64,000 nucleotides of DNA from an uncultured Verrucomicrobiota bacterium (GTDB taxonomy: Bacteria > Verrucomicrobiota > Kiritimatiellia > CAIQIC01 > Lenti-01): NCBI GenBank assembly GCA_938003985.1, contig CALKWZ010000003.1, positions 11,906 to 75,905 of the forward strand, given 5' to 3'. Below are positions 7,063 to 15,786 of this stretch, one piece after another. Position 1 is the first letter of the stretch. The number at the start of each line of letters is the position of its first letter. The position numbers and the translations under genes are program-made. The notes below the pieces were generated by a model. The model searched no databases. It was not told where the DNA came from and worked only from the letters and a program-made list of their open reading frames with translations.

Positions 7063-9389
7063 GGGGTACCTCCTTGGGGCGCGTGCAGCGCCGCGAAAAT
7101 GGATTCGGGCGTGATGGGGATCTGGCGCAGCCGGCGGCCGGTCGCGGCTTCCACGGCGTTGGCGATGGCCGGCGCCAGGCCGTCCATCGGCAGTTCGCCG
7201 AGGCCCTTGCCGCCGGGCGGCGCGAAGGAATAGGGATATTCGACGAATTTCACGTCGTATTCGGGGATGTCGAGCGCGGTGGGGATGATGTAGGTCTGGA
7301 GCCGCGCCGCGTCGTAGAGCCCGTTCTTGCCGGTGCCGACCTTTTCCATGATGGCGTAGCCCAGCGCCTGCGTCAGGCCGCCTTCGACCTGGCCCGTCGC
7401 CAGCACGGGATTGATGACCCGGCCGACGTCCACGACTGCCGTGACGCGCTTGACTTCGATCTCGCACGTGAGCGGATCGATCTCCACTTCCGCCACGTTG
7501 GCCGACCACGAATAGCCCGGGTAGGAATCGCCCTTGAAGGTGGCCTGGTCCCAGCGGATGTCCGCCGGCAGCTCGAACTGGAAGAAGCCGCTGGCCGGGC
7601 CGATCTCGGCCAGCAGCGCCTGCGCGACCTTCGCGAAGGGCACCGGCCGGGCGCCCTGGGCCACCAGGTGCGAGGCGCGCAGCTCCGCCGGCGCCCCCTT
7701 GAAGAAGCGCAGCGCGGCGAAGGCCTCGATCTGCCGCTTGAGGTCCTGCGCCGCGCGGTGCACCACGTTGCCCACGACCATCGTGGTGCGCGAGGCGACC
7801 GTCGGGCCCGAGTTCGGCACCAGCCCCGTGTCCGCCAGCGGGAAGCGGACGTGCGCGGGATCGAGCGCCAGCGCGTCCGCCGCGATCTGGGTGAAGATGG
7901 TGTGCACGCCCTGGCCCATTTCCGTCGACGACACGCGGATGTCCACGACGGGCTTGCCGCCGTCGAGGCGCGCGAGTTCCACGCGGCCCTTGGCCTTGAA
8001 CTTGGCCTCGCCGTCGCCCGTGAACGCGGACCCGTGGGCGAAGAACGCCAGGCCGACGCCGTAAAGCTTCTTCTGGCCCTTGCGGAGCCGGCCGCGGGAG
8101 ACCTGCTTGAGCTTCCTGGCGAAATCCGCGCGCTTCAGCGCCAGCTCGAGGCAGGCCGTCGAGCCGTTTTCCTTGGACAGCACCTGGCCGGTGGGCGTCA
8201 CGTCGCCGGGGCGCGCGTGGATCTGCCGGCGGTACTCGTGCGGCGCGCGCCCGAGCCGCGCGGCGATGGCGTCGATATGCGATTCGATGCCCCAGATGGC
8301 CTGCGGCGCGCCGAAGCCGCGGAACGCCCCGCACGGGAACGAATTCGTGCGCGCGACCTTGCCGCGGATCGTCACGTTGTCGCAGCGGTAGGCCACCGCG
8401 CAGTGCAGGATGCCGCGGAACATCACGACGTCCGAAATCGTCAGGTAGCCGCCGCCGTCGAGGATGAAATCGCACTCGATCGCCGTCAGCGTGCCGTCCT
8501 TCTTGAACCCGGTCTTGTAGCGCACCCAGACCGGATGCCGCTTGGTGGTGAAAAGGATGTCCTCGTTGCGCTCGTAGGCGATCTTCACCGGCTTGCCGGA
8601 CTTGAGCGCCGGCAGCGCCGCGTAGCCGATCAGCATGGTCGGATACTCTTCCTTGCCGCCGAACGCGCCGCCGATGGGCGTCTGGCGCACGCGGATCTTC
8701 TCCGGCGGCAGCTTGAGGCAGTCGTTCAGCTCGTGCACCGGGAAATAGGGGCACTGGATCGAGCCTTCCGCCAGGATCGAGCCGTCCTTCTGCGGAAACA
8801 CCACGAGGCCCTGGTTTTCGAGATAGAGCTGCTCCTGGTGCCCGGCCCAGTATTCCGCCTCGACGATCTCGTCCGCGGCGGCGAAGCCCGCGGCGACGTC
8901 GCCCTTGACGACGTCCTGGTTCTTCATGGAGTCCAGTTTTTCGGGCGTGGCCTTGAAAATCGCGATGGCCTCCGGCAGCGTCAGCAGCGGGGGCAGCTCC
9001 TCGACGTCCACGCGGATGCGCCGGGCGGCCTCCGCGGCCAGCTCGGGCGTCTTGGCGGCCACGACGGCCACCGGCTCGCCGCGGTAGCGGATTTCGCCGC
9101 CGATTTCGGCGATCAGCGGCATCGTGCGGTCGTGCATGACCACGACGTTTTCGCCGGGGACGTCCCGGGCGGTGGCGAGGACGATGGGCGACCAATCGAA
9201 GGCCGGATCGGGCACGAGGGCCTTGAGGATGCCGCGCGCGACGGGCGCACGCACGACCACGCCGTGCAGGACGCCTTTGTACTCGACGTCGTTCACGTAG
9301 CGGGTGGTGCCGCGGACCTTGCCGTCGGCGTCCACGCGGGGCATGCCCTGGCCGACCCACCGGACGGATTTGGATGTGCGTTTCGTCAT
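7059..9389 (-). CDS. Xanthine dehydrogenase-type hydroxylase, molybdopterin-binding large subunit
   Basis: A 776-residue catalytic subunit of the xanthine oxidase family. The N-terminal a/b hammerhead domain covers about residues 20-125. The Mo-cofactor domains follow, with GGAFGGKEEY near residue 240 and FRGFGAPQ near residue 355. Near the C-terminus GKGLGELP supplies the invariant active-site glutamate. The enzyme hydroxylates a purine or other heterocycle with water. It is first of three genes. A nearby MocA-like gene and a nucleobase permease at 30 kb fit purine metabolism, but related enzymes act on other aromatic heterocycles. GGAG precedes the ATG. Confidence 0.92.
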   Translation of the reverse strand: MTKRTSKSVRWVGQGMPRVDADGKVRGTTRYVNDVEYKGVLHGVVVRAPVARGILKALVPDPAFDWSPIVLATARDVPGENVVVMHDRTMPLIAEIGGEIRYRGEPVAVVAAKTPELAAEAARRIRVDVEELPPLLTLPEAIAIFKATPEKLDSMKNQDVVKGDVAAGFAAADEIVEAEYWAGHQEQLYLENQGLVVFPQKDGSILAEGSIQCPYFPVHELNDCLKLPPEKIRVRQTPIGGAFGGKEEYPTMLIGYAALPALKSGKPVKIAYERNEDILFTTKRHPVWVRYKTGFKKDGTLTAIECDFILDGGGYLTISDVVMFRGILHCAVAYRCDNVTIRGKVARTNSFPCGAFRGFGAPQAIWGIESHIDAIAARLGRAPHEYRRQIHARPGDVTPTGQVLSKENGSTACLELALKRADFARKLKQVSRGRLRKGQKKLYGVGLAFFAHGSAFTGDGEAKFKAKGRVELARLDGGKPVVDIRVSSTEMGQGVHTIFTQIAADALALDPAHVRFPLADTGLVPNSGPTVASRTTMVVGNVVHRAAQDLKRQIEAFAALRFFKGAPAELRASHLVAQGARPVPFAKVAQALLAEIGPASGFFQFELPADIRWDQATFKGDSYPGYSWSANVAEVEIDPLTCEIEVKRVTAVVDVGRVINPVLATGQVEGGLTQALGYAIMEKVGTGKNGLYDAARLQTYIIPTALDIPEYDVKFVEYPYSFAPPGGKGLGELPMDGLAPAIANAVEAATGRRLRQIPITPESIFAALHAPQGGTP

Positions 9390-9418
9390 CGTTCGCTCCT
9401 GCGCATGTGCAACAGAAA

Positions 9419-9447
9419 ATCATAAGGCAGCCGGCCAGCCGACGCAA
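9419..9447 (-). promoter_or_regulatory. Promoter of the molybdenum hydroxylase operon
   Basis: Read on the minus strand, TTGCGT (9447-9442) and TATGAT (9424-9419) are separated by 17 bp and lie 30 bases before the ATG of the large subunit. A GGAG ribosome-binding site lies between. It is a good match to the vegetative consensus. Confidence 0.6.
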
Positions 9448-9571
9448 ACCCGAAAGCGCCCCGCCGCCCCCGCCGGGCCGAAGCGTTTTAGCGCGGGAAA
9501 ACCGCAAGAACCAATGCCCCCCGTTCGCGGCAGGGCTGTTGCGTTCGCAGGTCGGGCGGCCTCGCATGCCC

Positions 9572-9769
9572 TATTGAGTCTTGCCAAAGTGGGTTAACGG
9601 TTGAGCCCTCCCGGCATTCCCATGGCTGTCATCCCGAGCTTGTCGAGGGATCTCGGCCTGAACCCGCCGGCTGACCGTTGGGAACTGGCCGAGATGTTTC
9701 GACTTCGGCGCTGCGCGCCTTCGCTCAACATGACCCATCAAAAGTCACCCACTTCGGCAAGACTCAATA
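9572..9769. mobile_element. MITE-like palindromic element with TA borders
   Basis: Twenty-base terminal inverted repeats (ttgagtcttgcc followed by a/gaagtggg) face each other at 9574-9593 and 9748-9767 with one mismatch. Each is flanked outside by TA (9572-9573 and 9768-9769), which resembles a TA target duplication of the IS630/Tc1-mariner type. Inside lies a second, looser inverted repeat built on GTCAT...GAGC...GTCGA...ATCTCGGCC. It has no coding capacity. Confidence 0.6.
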
Positions 9770-9819
9770 AGAAGCTTTAGCGAAGGAGGGCCGAGGGCGC
9801 CGGGCGGTTCGGATCGGTT

Positions 9820-9842
9820 GTAGCCGGCCTCGCTGAGGCCGG
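9820..9842. repeat. REP-like palindrome (GTAGCCGGCC family)
   Basis: A perfect 8-bp stem ccggcctc/gaggccgg with a gct loop, preceded by gtag. It belongs to the same family as the hairpins at 9857, 10037, 19211 and 19248. Confidence 0.65.
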
Positions 9843-9856
9843 GGATTGCTCTTAAT

Positions 9857-10204
9857 GGCCGGCCCCAGCGGGGCCAGCTACAGAAAGACAAAATCAGATG
9901 TGCAGGCGGGGATCGGAAATCCGTTCTCACGCAAAGACGCAAAGGGCGCGAAGGATGTTCCGCCAGGATCGGATCCGGGGCGCGGCCGGGCAGCCGAAAG
10001 GGGCGGATTTATAAATTATAGGACTGACCCCTTTTTGGCCGGCCCCAGCGGGGCCAGCTAGAGAAAGACAAAATCAGATATGCAGACGGGGATCGGAAAT
10101 CCGTTCTCACGCAAAGACGCAAAGGGCGCGAAGGATGTTCCGCCAGGATCGAATCCAGGGCGCGGCCGGGCGGCCGAAAGGGGTGGATTTATAAATTATA
10201 GGAC
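9857..10204. repeat. 180-bp tandem duplication
   Basis: Copy 1 (9857-10036) and copy 2 (10037-10204) align without gaps at a period of exactly 180 bp with about ten substitutions. Each starts with a REP-like hairpin (ggccggccccagcggggcc), continues with ttctcacgcaaagacgcaaa and ends at ggatttataaattatagga. Confidence 0.85.
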
Positions 10205-10302
10205 GGATTCCATTTCTATTTTATTGGCTCCAACGTCAGCGTTCACCCTCGGCGCACCTTGTGCGCCGTAGGGGTGCAACGCCTTGTTGGCAGCTTTTTG
10301 TT

Positions 10303-10725
10303 TCATGGATTTAAAATTCTGTAGCCGGCGGGGCCGACTTGGTCATTGTCGATATTAAAGGAAATCATGTGATGGTTGTCGCCGATCCAGCCCAAGCTAT
10401 ATGTCCATGTAGCATTCTTTATGGTAGTTGGTTCGCCAAGGAGGGAAATCAGATCGGCGGTTGTCATAATAGCGCTTGGATGTTCAACAACGCGGACCTG
10501 ATATGGGGCTTCGTCTGTAGTGTGATAGCGCGGGAATAACAGTTGTAGCGTTGCCCATTCCTGCGTTCGTACATCGCCCCGTTTCTCCTTGAAATCTTTG
10601 GCGGCAGACACTTGATCGGCTGTAAGTGCGGCGGAAGAAAATACCATGGGGGCCTGTGGCTCGTTTTGCGCCATAGCAAGGGGGGCCATGATGAGCGTAA
10701 TAATCGCTATGGATATTTTGTTCAT
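10303..10725 (-). CDS. Small secreted protein, possibly BamE/SmpA-like fold
   Basis: A 140-residue protein with a signal peptide (cleavage near MAQNEP, residue 20). The C-terminal part has TADLISLLGEPTTIKNATW and a YSLGW strand, which recalls the M/L-x-x-LLGxP..xxxxxWxY pattern of BamE/SmpA-type outer-membrane accessory domains. That resemblance is only suggestive. Its lower GC and isolated position among repeats hint at acquired DNA. No function can be assigned. Confidence 0.6.
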   Translation of the reverse strand: MNKISIAIITLIMAPLAMAQNEPQAPMVFSSAALTADQVSAAKDFKEKRGDVRTQEWATLQLLFPRYHTTDEAPYQVRVVEHPSAIMTTADLISLLGEPTTIKNATWTYSLGWIGDNHHMISFNIDNDQVGPAGYRILNP

Positions 10726-11495
10726 ATCTTATCGGCCAACAGTTTTATTGGGCCGACCCGAGATCGGCTTTACGTGGCGGGGCGTTTTCTCCTGACTGGT
10801 AAAAGAATAGCGAAAAGGCGGAGGCGGGTCAATGGCGCAACGGGCTGCGGGATTGGGGAATAGGGAGCGGGCGGGCCGGCGAGAAACGAGCGCGAGATCG
10901 GCTTTATGCCGGTTTCGCGGTGCCGCGCAATGCCGATCTCGCAAAATGGGCCGCGCGAGGGGCATTTGGGGGTTGAAAACGGCTGCGGAGGGCGTTTTCG
11001 GGACCGAAAATGGTTCGCAACGGGCCCGGGACGGCCGAAAACGAGGAAGAAACTGCGAAATACGCGAAAAACACGAAAAATGGGGTGAAAATGGCCCAAA
11101 ACGAGAGGGGATTGCCCGAGATCCGATGTCGGAGTTCCGAGGTCCGGAAAACCACAATTTGTGTCCATCCGTCCCGACCTCTTCGAGTCGGGATCCGTGG
11201 TGAAAAATCCCCGGATTTGGGGTCTGGAAGGCCGCAAAGGGCTCCGAAATGGTCCCCAAATCGTCATTTTGAGCGGGTTGGGGGCTCTGGAGGGCATGCA
11301 AACCCGATTTTCGACCGCAAATGGACGCGAATGGACGCACATGGGGAGGGCACGGGGAATTTTGGCAGGAAAACAGGAGGGAATGGGACCTTATCGTGTT
11401 TTCCTGTTGTTTCCTGTTTTCCTGCTTAATTTCATGGGCGGACCTGATTCACCCACGGGGCAAGCCCGTGGGGGTCTGCGAGGACGCGCGGGAAT
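10726..11495. other. Gene-free low-complexity interval
   Basis: About 770 bases with no convincing gene. It holds purine-rich runs such as cgcgaaaaacacgaaaaa, an aaatggacgcgaatggacgc phrase, a perfect 13-bp inverted repeat (11365-11377 with 11413-11425) and a 38-bp hairpin at its end. Several frames are open at once, as expected from composition alone. Confidence 0.65.
11440..11477 (-). terminator. 38-bp hairpin downstream of the maltose operon (copy 1)
   Basis: An 8-bp stem cccacggg/cccgtggg (11452-11472) with a five-base loop, set in a 38-bp sequence starting ggacctgattca. It lies 19 bp past the last stop of the minus-strand mal operon. A near-identical 38-mer sits at 29036-29073 past another minus-strand gene. 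Terminator function is inferred from position; there is no clear U-tract. Confidence 0.5.
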
Positions 11496-12047
11496 CTAGA
11501 GCAGGAGTCCGGCGGCGAGCCAGAGGACGAGGGCGGCGGTGGCGGCGACTTTGAGAAAGAGGACGGAGATTCCGGCCAGGACGGCGCCGCGGGCGACGTG
11601 GGCGGCGCGGTCGGCGCGCTGGAGGCGGCGGCGTTCGGCCATGTAAACCAGGGCGAAGCTGCCGAGCAGCATGCCGACGAGGCTGCCAAGCACCGGGACG
11701 ACCATGCCGCCGAGAATGGCGCCGCCGAGGCTGCCGAGGAGCGCGAACCAGCCCGCGGCGGCGGATCCGCCGCGGCGGCGCACGCCCCAGCTCGCCGCGA
11801 ACCATTCGACGACGTCCACGGCCGCGCAAACGGCGCCGAACGCGAGCAGCGCGGGCCAGCCGGGGAATTCGCCGGGGCCGGTCAAAAACGCGGCGCCGAT
11901 GGCCGCGCCGAGCACGAGCCAGGTGCCGGAAATGGAAAACACGGCGAGGATCAAACCGCCGAGGCACAGCAGCGCGCAGGCGGTCCACGCGAGGAAGACG
12001 CCGGCGTCGGACATCCACTGCATCAGCGTGGCGCCGAGATCGCTCAT
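11496..12047 (-). CDS. DUF456 family membrane protein
   Basis: A 183-residue integral membrane protein with about five hydrophobic segments. GSAAAGWFALLGSLGGAILG and a VLGSLVGMLLG repeat form the Gly-rich helix pairs typical of DUF456. Function is unknown in the family. The ATG overlaps the stop of malG in an ATGA, so it is translated with the maltose transporter. Such linkage suggests, but does not prove, a role in envelope transport. It is the last gene of the operon. Confidence 0.8.
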   Translation of the reverse strand: MSDLGATLMQWMSDAGVFLAWTACALLCLGGLILAVFSISGTWLVLGAAIGAAFLTGPGEFPGWPALLAFGAVCAAVDVVEWFAASWGVRRRGGSAAAGWFALLGSLGGAILGGMVVPVLGSLVGMLLGSFALVYMAERRRLQRADRAAHVARGAVLAGISVLFLKVAATAALVLWLAAGLLL

Positions 12048-12934
12048 TCCTTGACTCCGCCGGAGGTGAGACCGGTGACGAGGAGTTTCTGGCAGGCGAG
12101 GAAGAGGAGCGTGATGGGGACGCCGGAGAGGACGGCGGTGGCGGCGAAATCGCCCCAGAGGTAGTTCTGTTCGTAGAGGAAGCTGTTGGCGCCGACGGCG
12201 AGCGTCCATTGGTCGGTGCGCTGGAGGACGACGCTGGCGAGGGGATATTCGCCGACGAGGCCGATGAAGGCGAGGATGAAGACGATGGCGAAGATGGGCA
12301 GGGAGGTGGGCAGCATGATGAGCCGGAAGGTCTGCCAGGGGGTGGCGCCGTCGATCATGGCGGATTCTTCGAGGGAGACGGGCAGGGAATCGAAGTAGCC
12401 CTTGATCATCCAGACGTGGGTGGCGATGCCGCCGAGGTAGGCGAGGATCAGGCCGGGATGGGTGTCGAGTCCCAGCGCGGGCACCCAGCGGCCGAGGGCT
12501 TCGAGGATGGAGTAGATGGCGATGAGGGCGAGGACCATCGGGAACATCTGGAGGATGAGCAGGCCGCCGAGGATCCGTTCGCGGCCCCGGAAGCGCATCC
12601 GGGCGAAGGCGTAGGCGCAGGTGGAGGACAGCGCGAGGATCAGGAAGGCGCTCGTGGCGGACACCTTGACGGAATTCCAGAACCAGCGCAGGACGGAGAC
12701 GGACGGCGCTTCCCACGTGCCGTCGGCCTGCGGCACGGGCAGGCCGAGGACCATGCGCCAGTGTTCGAGGCTGAAGGTCTCGGCCGTGGGCAGGACGCCG
12801 CCGACGGCGAAGTTGCCCTTGCGGAAGGAAATGGACACGACCATGAACAGGGGCACCGTGACGAGGGCGATGAAGGCGATCAGCGCGGCGTGCGCGAGGG
12901 CGAGGCGAAGGCGATCGGCGCGGCCGGCGATCAT
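12044..12934 (-). CDS. malG: Maltose/maltodextrin ABC transporter permease MalG-type
   Basis: A 296-residue inner-membrane permease with six predicted helices. The cytoplasmic EAA loop reads EESAMIDGATPWQTFRLIML near residue 195, the contact for the ATPase MalK. The closing GLTSGGVKE matches MalG proteins (TAGGVKG). It starts in an ATGA overlap with malF and ends in one with the DUF456 gene. No malK is present in the window, so the ATPase must be elsewhere, as is common for sugar importers. Confidence 0.92.
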   Translation of the reverse strand: MIAGRADRLRLALAHAALIAFIALVTVPLFMVVSISFRKGNFAVGGVLPTAETFSLEHWRMVLGLPVPQADGTWEAPSVSVLRWFWNSVKVSATSAFLILALSSTCAYAFARMRFRGRERILGGLLILQMFPMVLALIAIYSILEALGRWVPALGLDTHPGLILAYLGGIATHVWMIKGYFDSLPVSLEESAMIDGATPWQTFRLIMLPTSLPIFAIVFILAFIGLVGEYPLASVVLQRTDQWTLAVGANSFLYEQNYLWGDFAATAVLSGVPITLLFLACQKLLVTGLTSGGVKE

Positions 12935-14475
12935 GGACGGCCTCCTTTCGCGGCGGGGGCCGGGCGGCTGAAGCGCAACTGCTGCCAGGCGAGCAGGGCC
13001 ACGACGAAGAACAGCAGCGTGGCGACGGCGGAGGCGAAGCCGAAGCGGGCCGAAGAATCCTTGAAGGCCATGCGGAAGACGTAGGACACGAGCAGGTCGG
13101 TGGTGCCCGCGACGGTGGCGGAGCCGACGATGTCGGGCTTGCCGCCGGTGAGCAGGTAGATCAGCGAGAAATTGTTGAAATTGAACGCGAAGCTGGCAAT
13201 CAGCAGCGGGAACAGCGGCGGGAAGATCTGCGGCAGGGTGACGCGCCAGAAGTTGGTCCAGGGGCCGGCGCCGTCGATGGCGGTGGCTTCGTAGAGTTCG
13301 TCGGGCACGGCCTGGAGCATGCCGGAGGCGATGATCATCATGTAGGGATAGCCCAGCCAGGCGTTCACGATCAGGATCATGGCGCGCGCCAGCCACGGGT
13401 CGGTGAACCACTTGGGCGCGATGCCGAAAAGCGACGTCAGGATCTGGTTGATCTCGCCGAAGCCTTCGTTGAAGAGGCCTTTGAAGACGAGGATGGGGAT
13501 AAAGGCGGGGATGGCGTAGGGCAGGATGAGCAGCGTGCGGTAGATGGCCCGTCCGCGCAGCGCCTTCCATTGCAGCAGGCACGCCAGCGCGACGCCGATG
13601 GCGAACGTGGTGGCGACGGACAGGAACGCGAAGGCCACGTTCCAACCGAAGATTTTCAGGAACGGCGCGCGGATGGCCGGATCGCGGAAGATGAGGCGGA
13701 AGTTCTCGGTGCCGACCCACACGCGCCAGCCGGGGCCGACGGGTTCGCCGGTTTGTTCGTCGACGTAGTTGCCGCGGGCAGGATCGGGCACGAGGACCTG
13801 GCCGGTGACGGCGTTGACGAGTTTGTCGCCGTCTTCGTTCCAGAGCGGCAGGCGGAAGCCCAGCGCGCGGAGACTCACGAGCCGCAACGGGACGGGCGAT
13901 CCGGGGAACGAGAAGCGCGCTTGGTTGAGCCAGGCGCGGGCGGCGACGACGTCGCGCAGGGGCAGCGCCTTGGCGGTGGGCGCGACGATGTTGAGCGCGA
14001 GCGTGACGGGCTGGCCGGCGGCGGCTTCGGCGGGCGTGAACGGGCGGGAGATCAACAGGTTCTTGCCCAGGTCGCCGTTGCCCATCGGCACGACGATCTG
14101 GAACTGGCCGGGCGCGGCGGCGGGATGGAGGCGGAAGGGCAGGCGTTCGTCGCGCGGGGCATAGAAATCCTGCGCGAACCAGGCGCGGACGCGGTCCTGG
14201 GAGAGCAGGTGTTCGCCGCTGAAGTTGGTGAAGGCGACGTAGACGGTGTAGAGCAGGGGCATGAGGACGAAGACGGCGAAGGCGGCGAGGCCGGGCAGGA
14301 GGTAGCGCGCGGCGTGGGCGCGGGCGGAGTTGTAGACCCAGGCCGCGAAGAGCGCGCAGGCGCACAGCGCCGCGCCGAGCAGCGGCGCGCCGGCCCAGGC
14401 CATGCGCGCGGCCAGCAGCGCCGCGCCGGCCACCAGCAGCGCCCACAGGATCCGGCTGAACGTCCGCGCGACCAT
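12931..14475 (-). CDS. malF: Maltose/maltodextrin ABC transporter permease MalF-type
   Basis: A 514-residue permease. It has hydrophobic N-terminal segments, then a long periplasmic domain (about residues 80-250), the MalF P2-loop equivalent that docks the binding protein. The permease core follows, with the EAA loop ELYEATAIDGAGPWTNFWRV near residue 395. Length is close to E. coli MalF (514). Only one base separates its ATG from the malE stop. Confidence 0.92.
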   Translation of the reverse strand: MVARTFSRILWALLVAGAALLAARMAWAGAPLLGAALCACALFAAWVYNSARAHAARYLLPGLAAFAVFVLMPLLYTVYVAFTNFSGEHLLSQDRVRAWFAQDFYAPRDERLPFRLHPAAAPGQFQIVVPMGNGDLGKNLLISRPFTPAEAAAGQPVTLALNIVAPTAKALPLRDVVAARAWLNQARFSFPGSPVPLRLVSLRALGFRLPLWNEDGDKLVNAVTGQVLVPDPARGNYVDEQTGEPVGPGWRVWVGTENFRLIFRDPAIRAPFLKIFGWNVAFAFLSVATTFAIGVALACLLQWKALRGRAIYRTLLILPYAIPAFIPILVFKGLFNEGFGEINQILTSLFGIAPKWFTDPWLARAMILIVNAWLGYPYMMIIASGMLQAVPDELYEATAIDGAGPWTNFWRVTLPQIFPPLFPLLIASFAFNFNNFSLIYLLTGGKPDIVGSATVAGTTDLLVSYVFRMAFKDSSARFGFASAVATLLFFVVALLAWQQLRFSRPAPAAKGGRP

Positions 14476-14476
14476 C

Positions 14477-15667
14477 TCAGGGCTTCCTCAACATGCGCTG
14501 GCGGGCGTTTTCGAGGGCCGCGCGCGGTTCGGCGCGGCCGGACGTGGCGGTGGCGAGCGCGGATTCCATCGCGCTCCAGAAGACGCCCATCTGGGGGATG
14601 TTGGGCATGAGCAGGCCGACTTCGATGTTCTTCATCGAGCCGGCGACGTGCGGATCGGCGGCTTTGGCCCGATAGGCGTCGATGAGCGCCGGCACGCCGA
14701 GGGGCACGTGCCGGTCCATGGCGTCGAGGCCTTGCGGGGTGATGAGATAGTTTTCGAGGAATTCCTGGGCGAGATCGAGGTTGGGGCTGGAGCGGTTGAA
14801 GACGGCGCCGACCACGCCGACGAACGGGCGGGCGGGCTGGCCGTTCACGCCGGGGATCGTCGTGACGCCGAAATCGATGCCGCTCTTCTTGAGGTTTTCC
14901 CAGGCGAAGGGGCCGGAAACGAACATCGCGAGCTGGCCCTGGTTCATGTGGGCTTCGGCGACGGAGTAGGAGAGGCTGGAGGGCAGGACGCCGGCGCGGA
15001 TGAGGCCGACGATGGCCTCGAGTCCGGCGACGGCGCCGGGGCGGTCCACGCCGACGTCGGCGACGTCGTAGGCGCCGTCGGGGCCCTGGCCGAAAATGTA
15101 GCCGCCGTCGGCGGCGAGGAGGCCGAACGTAAAATAGGCGTTGTTGTAGTCCCAGAGGATCGGGGCCGCGCCGCGGGGCTTCAGGAGCGGCGCAAGTTGC
15201 GCGCAATCGGCGAGATTGGCGGGGATTTCGTTTTCGGAGATGAGGGCCTTGTTGTAGAGCAGGCCGGTGGATTCCATGGCGAGGGGATAGCCCCAGAGGC
15301 GGCCGCGGTGGGTGAAGGCCGCGAGGGCCTTGGGGAAGATGCGGTTGGTGAAGGCCGGGTCGGGATCGATGGGCAGGAGCAGGCCCGTGTCGGCCCATTC
15401 GCCGAGGCGGTCGTGGGCCCAGATCATGATGTCGGGGCCCTTGCCGCTCTTGGCGGCGTGGAAGAATTTGTCCGTGGCGCCTTCGGGGTGTTCGACGACG
15501 ACGGGGACGCCGAGGTTCTGCTCGAACAGGCGGCCGATTTCGGCGATGCCCTCGTAGCCTTTGTCGCCGTTGATCCAAATGAGCAGGGCGCCGGGTTCCC
15601 AAGCCGGGGCCGGGCGGGCGGCCAGGGCGAGGAGGCTCGCGGCGAGGATGGGGCGGAGGCGGATCAC
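14477..15667 (-). CDS. malE: Maltose/maltodextrin-binding periplasmic protein
   Basis: A 396-residue exported solute-binding protein, the same length as E. coli MalE. From the GTG start a signal peptide reads IRLRPILAASLLALAARPA. The mature protein has LLIWINGDKGYEGI, matching MalE KLVIWINGDKGYNGL, and a later GPDIMIWAHDRLGEWADTGLL, also MalE-like. The GTG was chosen because upstream in-frame codons would bury the signal peptide and cross the promoter. It is first in the malE-malF-malG-DUF456 operon; with glgA nearby it fits alpha-glucan use. Confidence 0.93.
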   Translation of the reverse strand: MIRLRPILAASLLALAARPAPAWEPGALLIWINGDKGYEGIAEIGRLFEQNLGVPVVVEHPEGATDKFFHAAKSGKGPDIMIWAHDRLGEWADTGLLLPIDPDPAFTNRIFPKALAAFTHRGRLWGYPLAMESTGLLYNKALISENEIPANLADCAQLAPLLKPRGAAPILWDYNNAYFTFGLLAADGGYIFGQGPDGAYDVADVGVDRPGAVAGLEAIVGLIRAGVLPSSLSYSVAEAHMNQGQLAMFVSGPFAWENLKKSGIDFGVTTIPGVNGQPARPFVGVVGAVFNRSSPNLDLAQEFLENYLITPQGLDAMDRHVPLGVPALIDAYRAKAADPHVAGSMKNIEVGLLMPNIPQMGVFWSAMESALATATSGRAEPRAALENARQRMLRKP

Positions 15668-15673
15668 GGCGGC

Positions 15674-15703
15674 AGAATAGCGGCGGGGGGGGCGCCGAGG
15701 CAA
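15674..15703 (-). promoter_or_regulatory. Promoter of the mal operon, leaderless geometry
   Basis: On the minus strand TTGCCT (15703-15698) and TATTCT (15679-15674) are 18 bp apart. Normal spacing puts the transcript start at about 15667, the first base of the malE GTG. Confidence 0.5.
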
Positions 15704-15755
15704 CGGGAAAGCGGTTCCGGCCCTGAAAAATCGCGCAAAAACGCCGCTTGCCGGC

Positions 15756-15786
15756 TTGACAGGCGTTGGGATTTTACACATATTGT
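15756..15786 (+). promoter_or_regulatory. rpoD promoter
   Basis: A perfect -35 TTGACA (15756-15761) is followed by CATATT at 17 bp or TATTGT at 19 bp. The rpoD ATG lies about 50 bases on. A 19-bp palindrome overlaps the -10 region. Confidence 0.65.

Larger units (their letters stand above)
9390..10302. other. Gene-free repeat-rich interval
   Basis: No credible gene is seen in these 913 bases. From left to right they hold the hydroxylase promoter, a 194-bp MITE-like palindromic element, REP-like hairpins and a 180-bp tandem duplication. The short open frames here do not look like protein. Confidence 0.7.

Noticed and set aside
10729..11340. Open frames of 190-203 codons on the minus strand
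   Set aside because: Overlapping frames are all open together, the products are Pro/Arg/Ser-rich with no domain, and the DNA is low-complexity.
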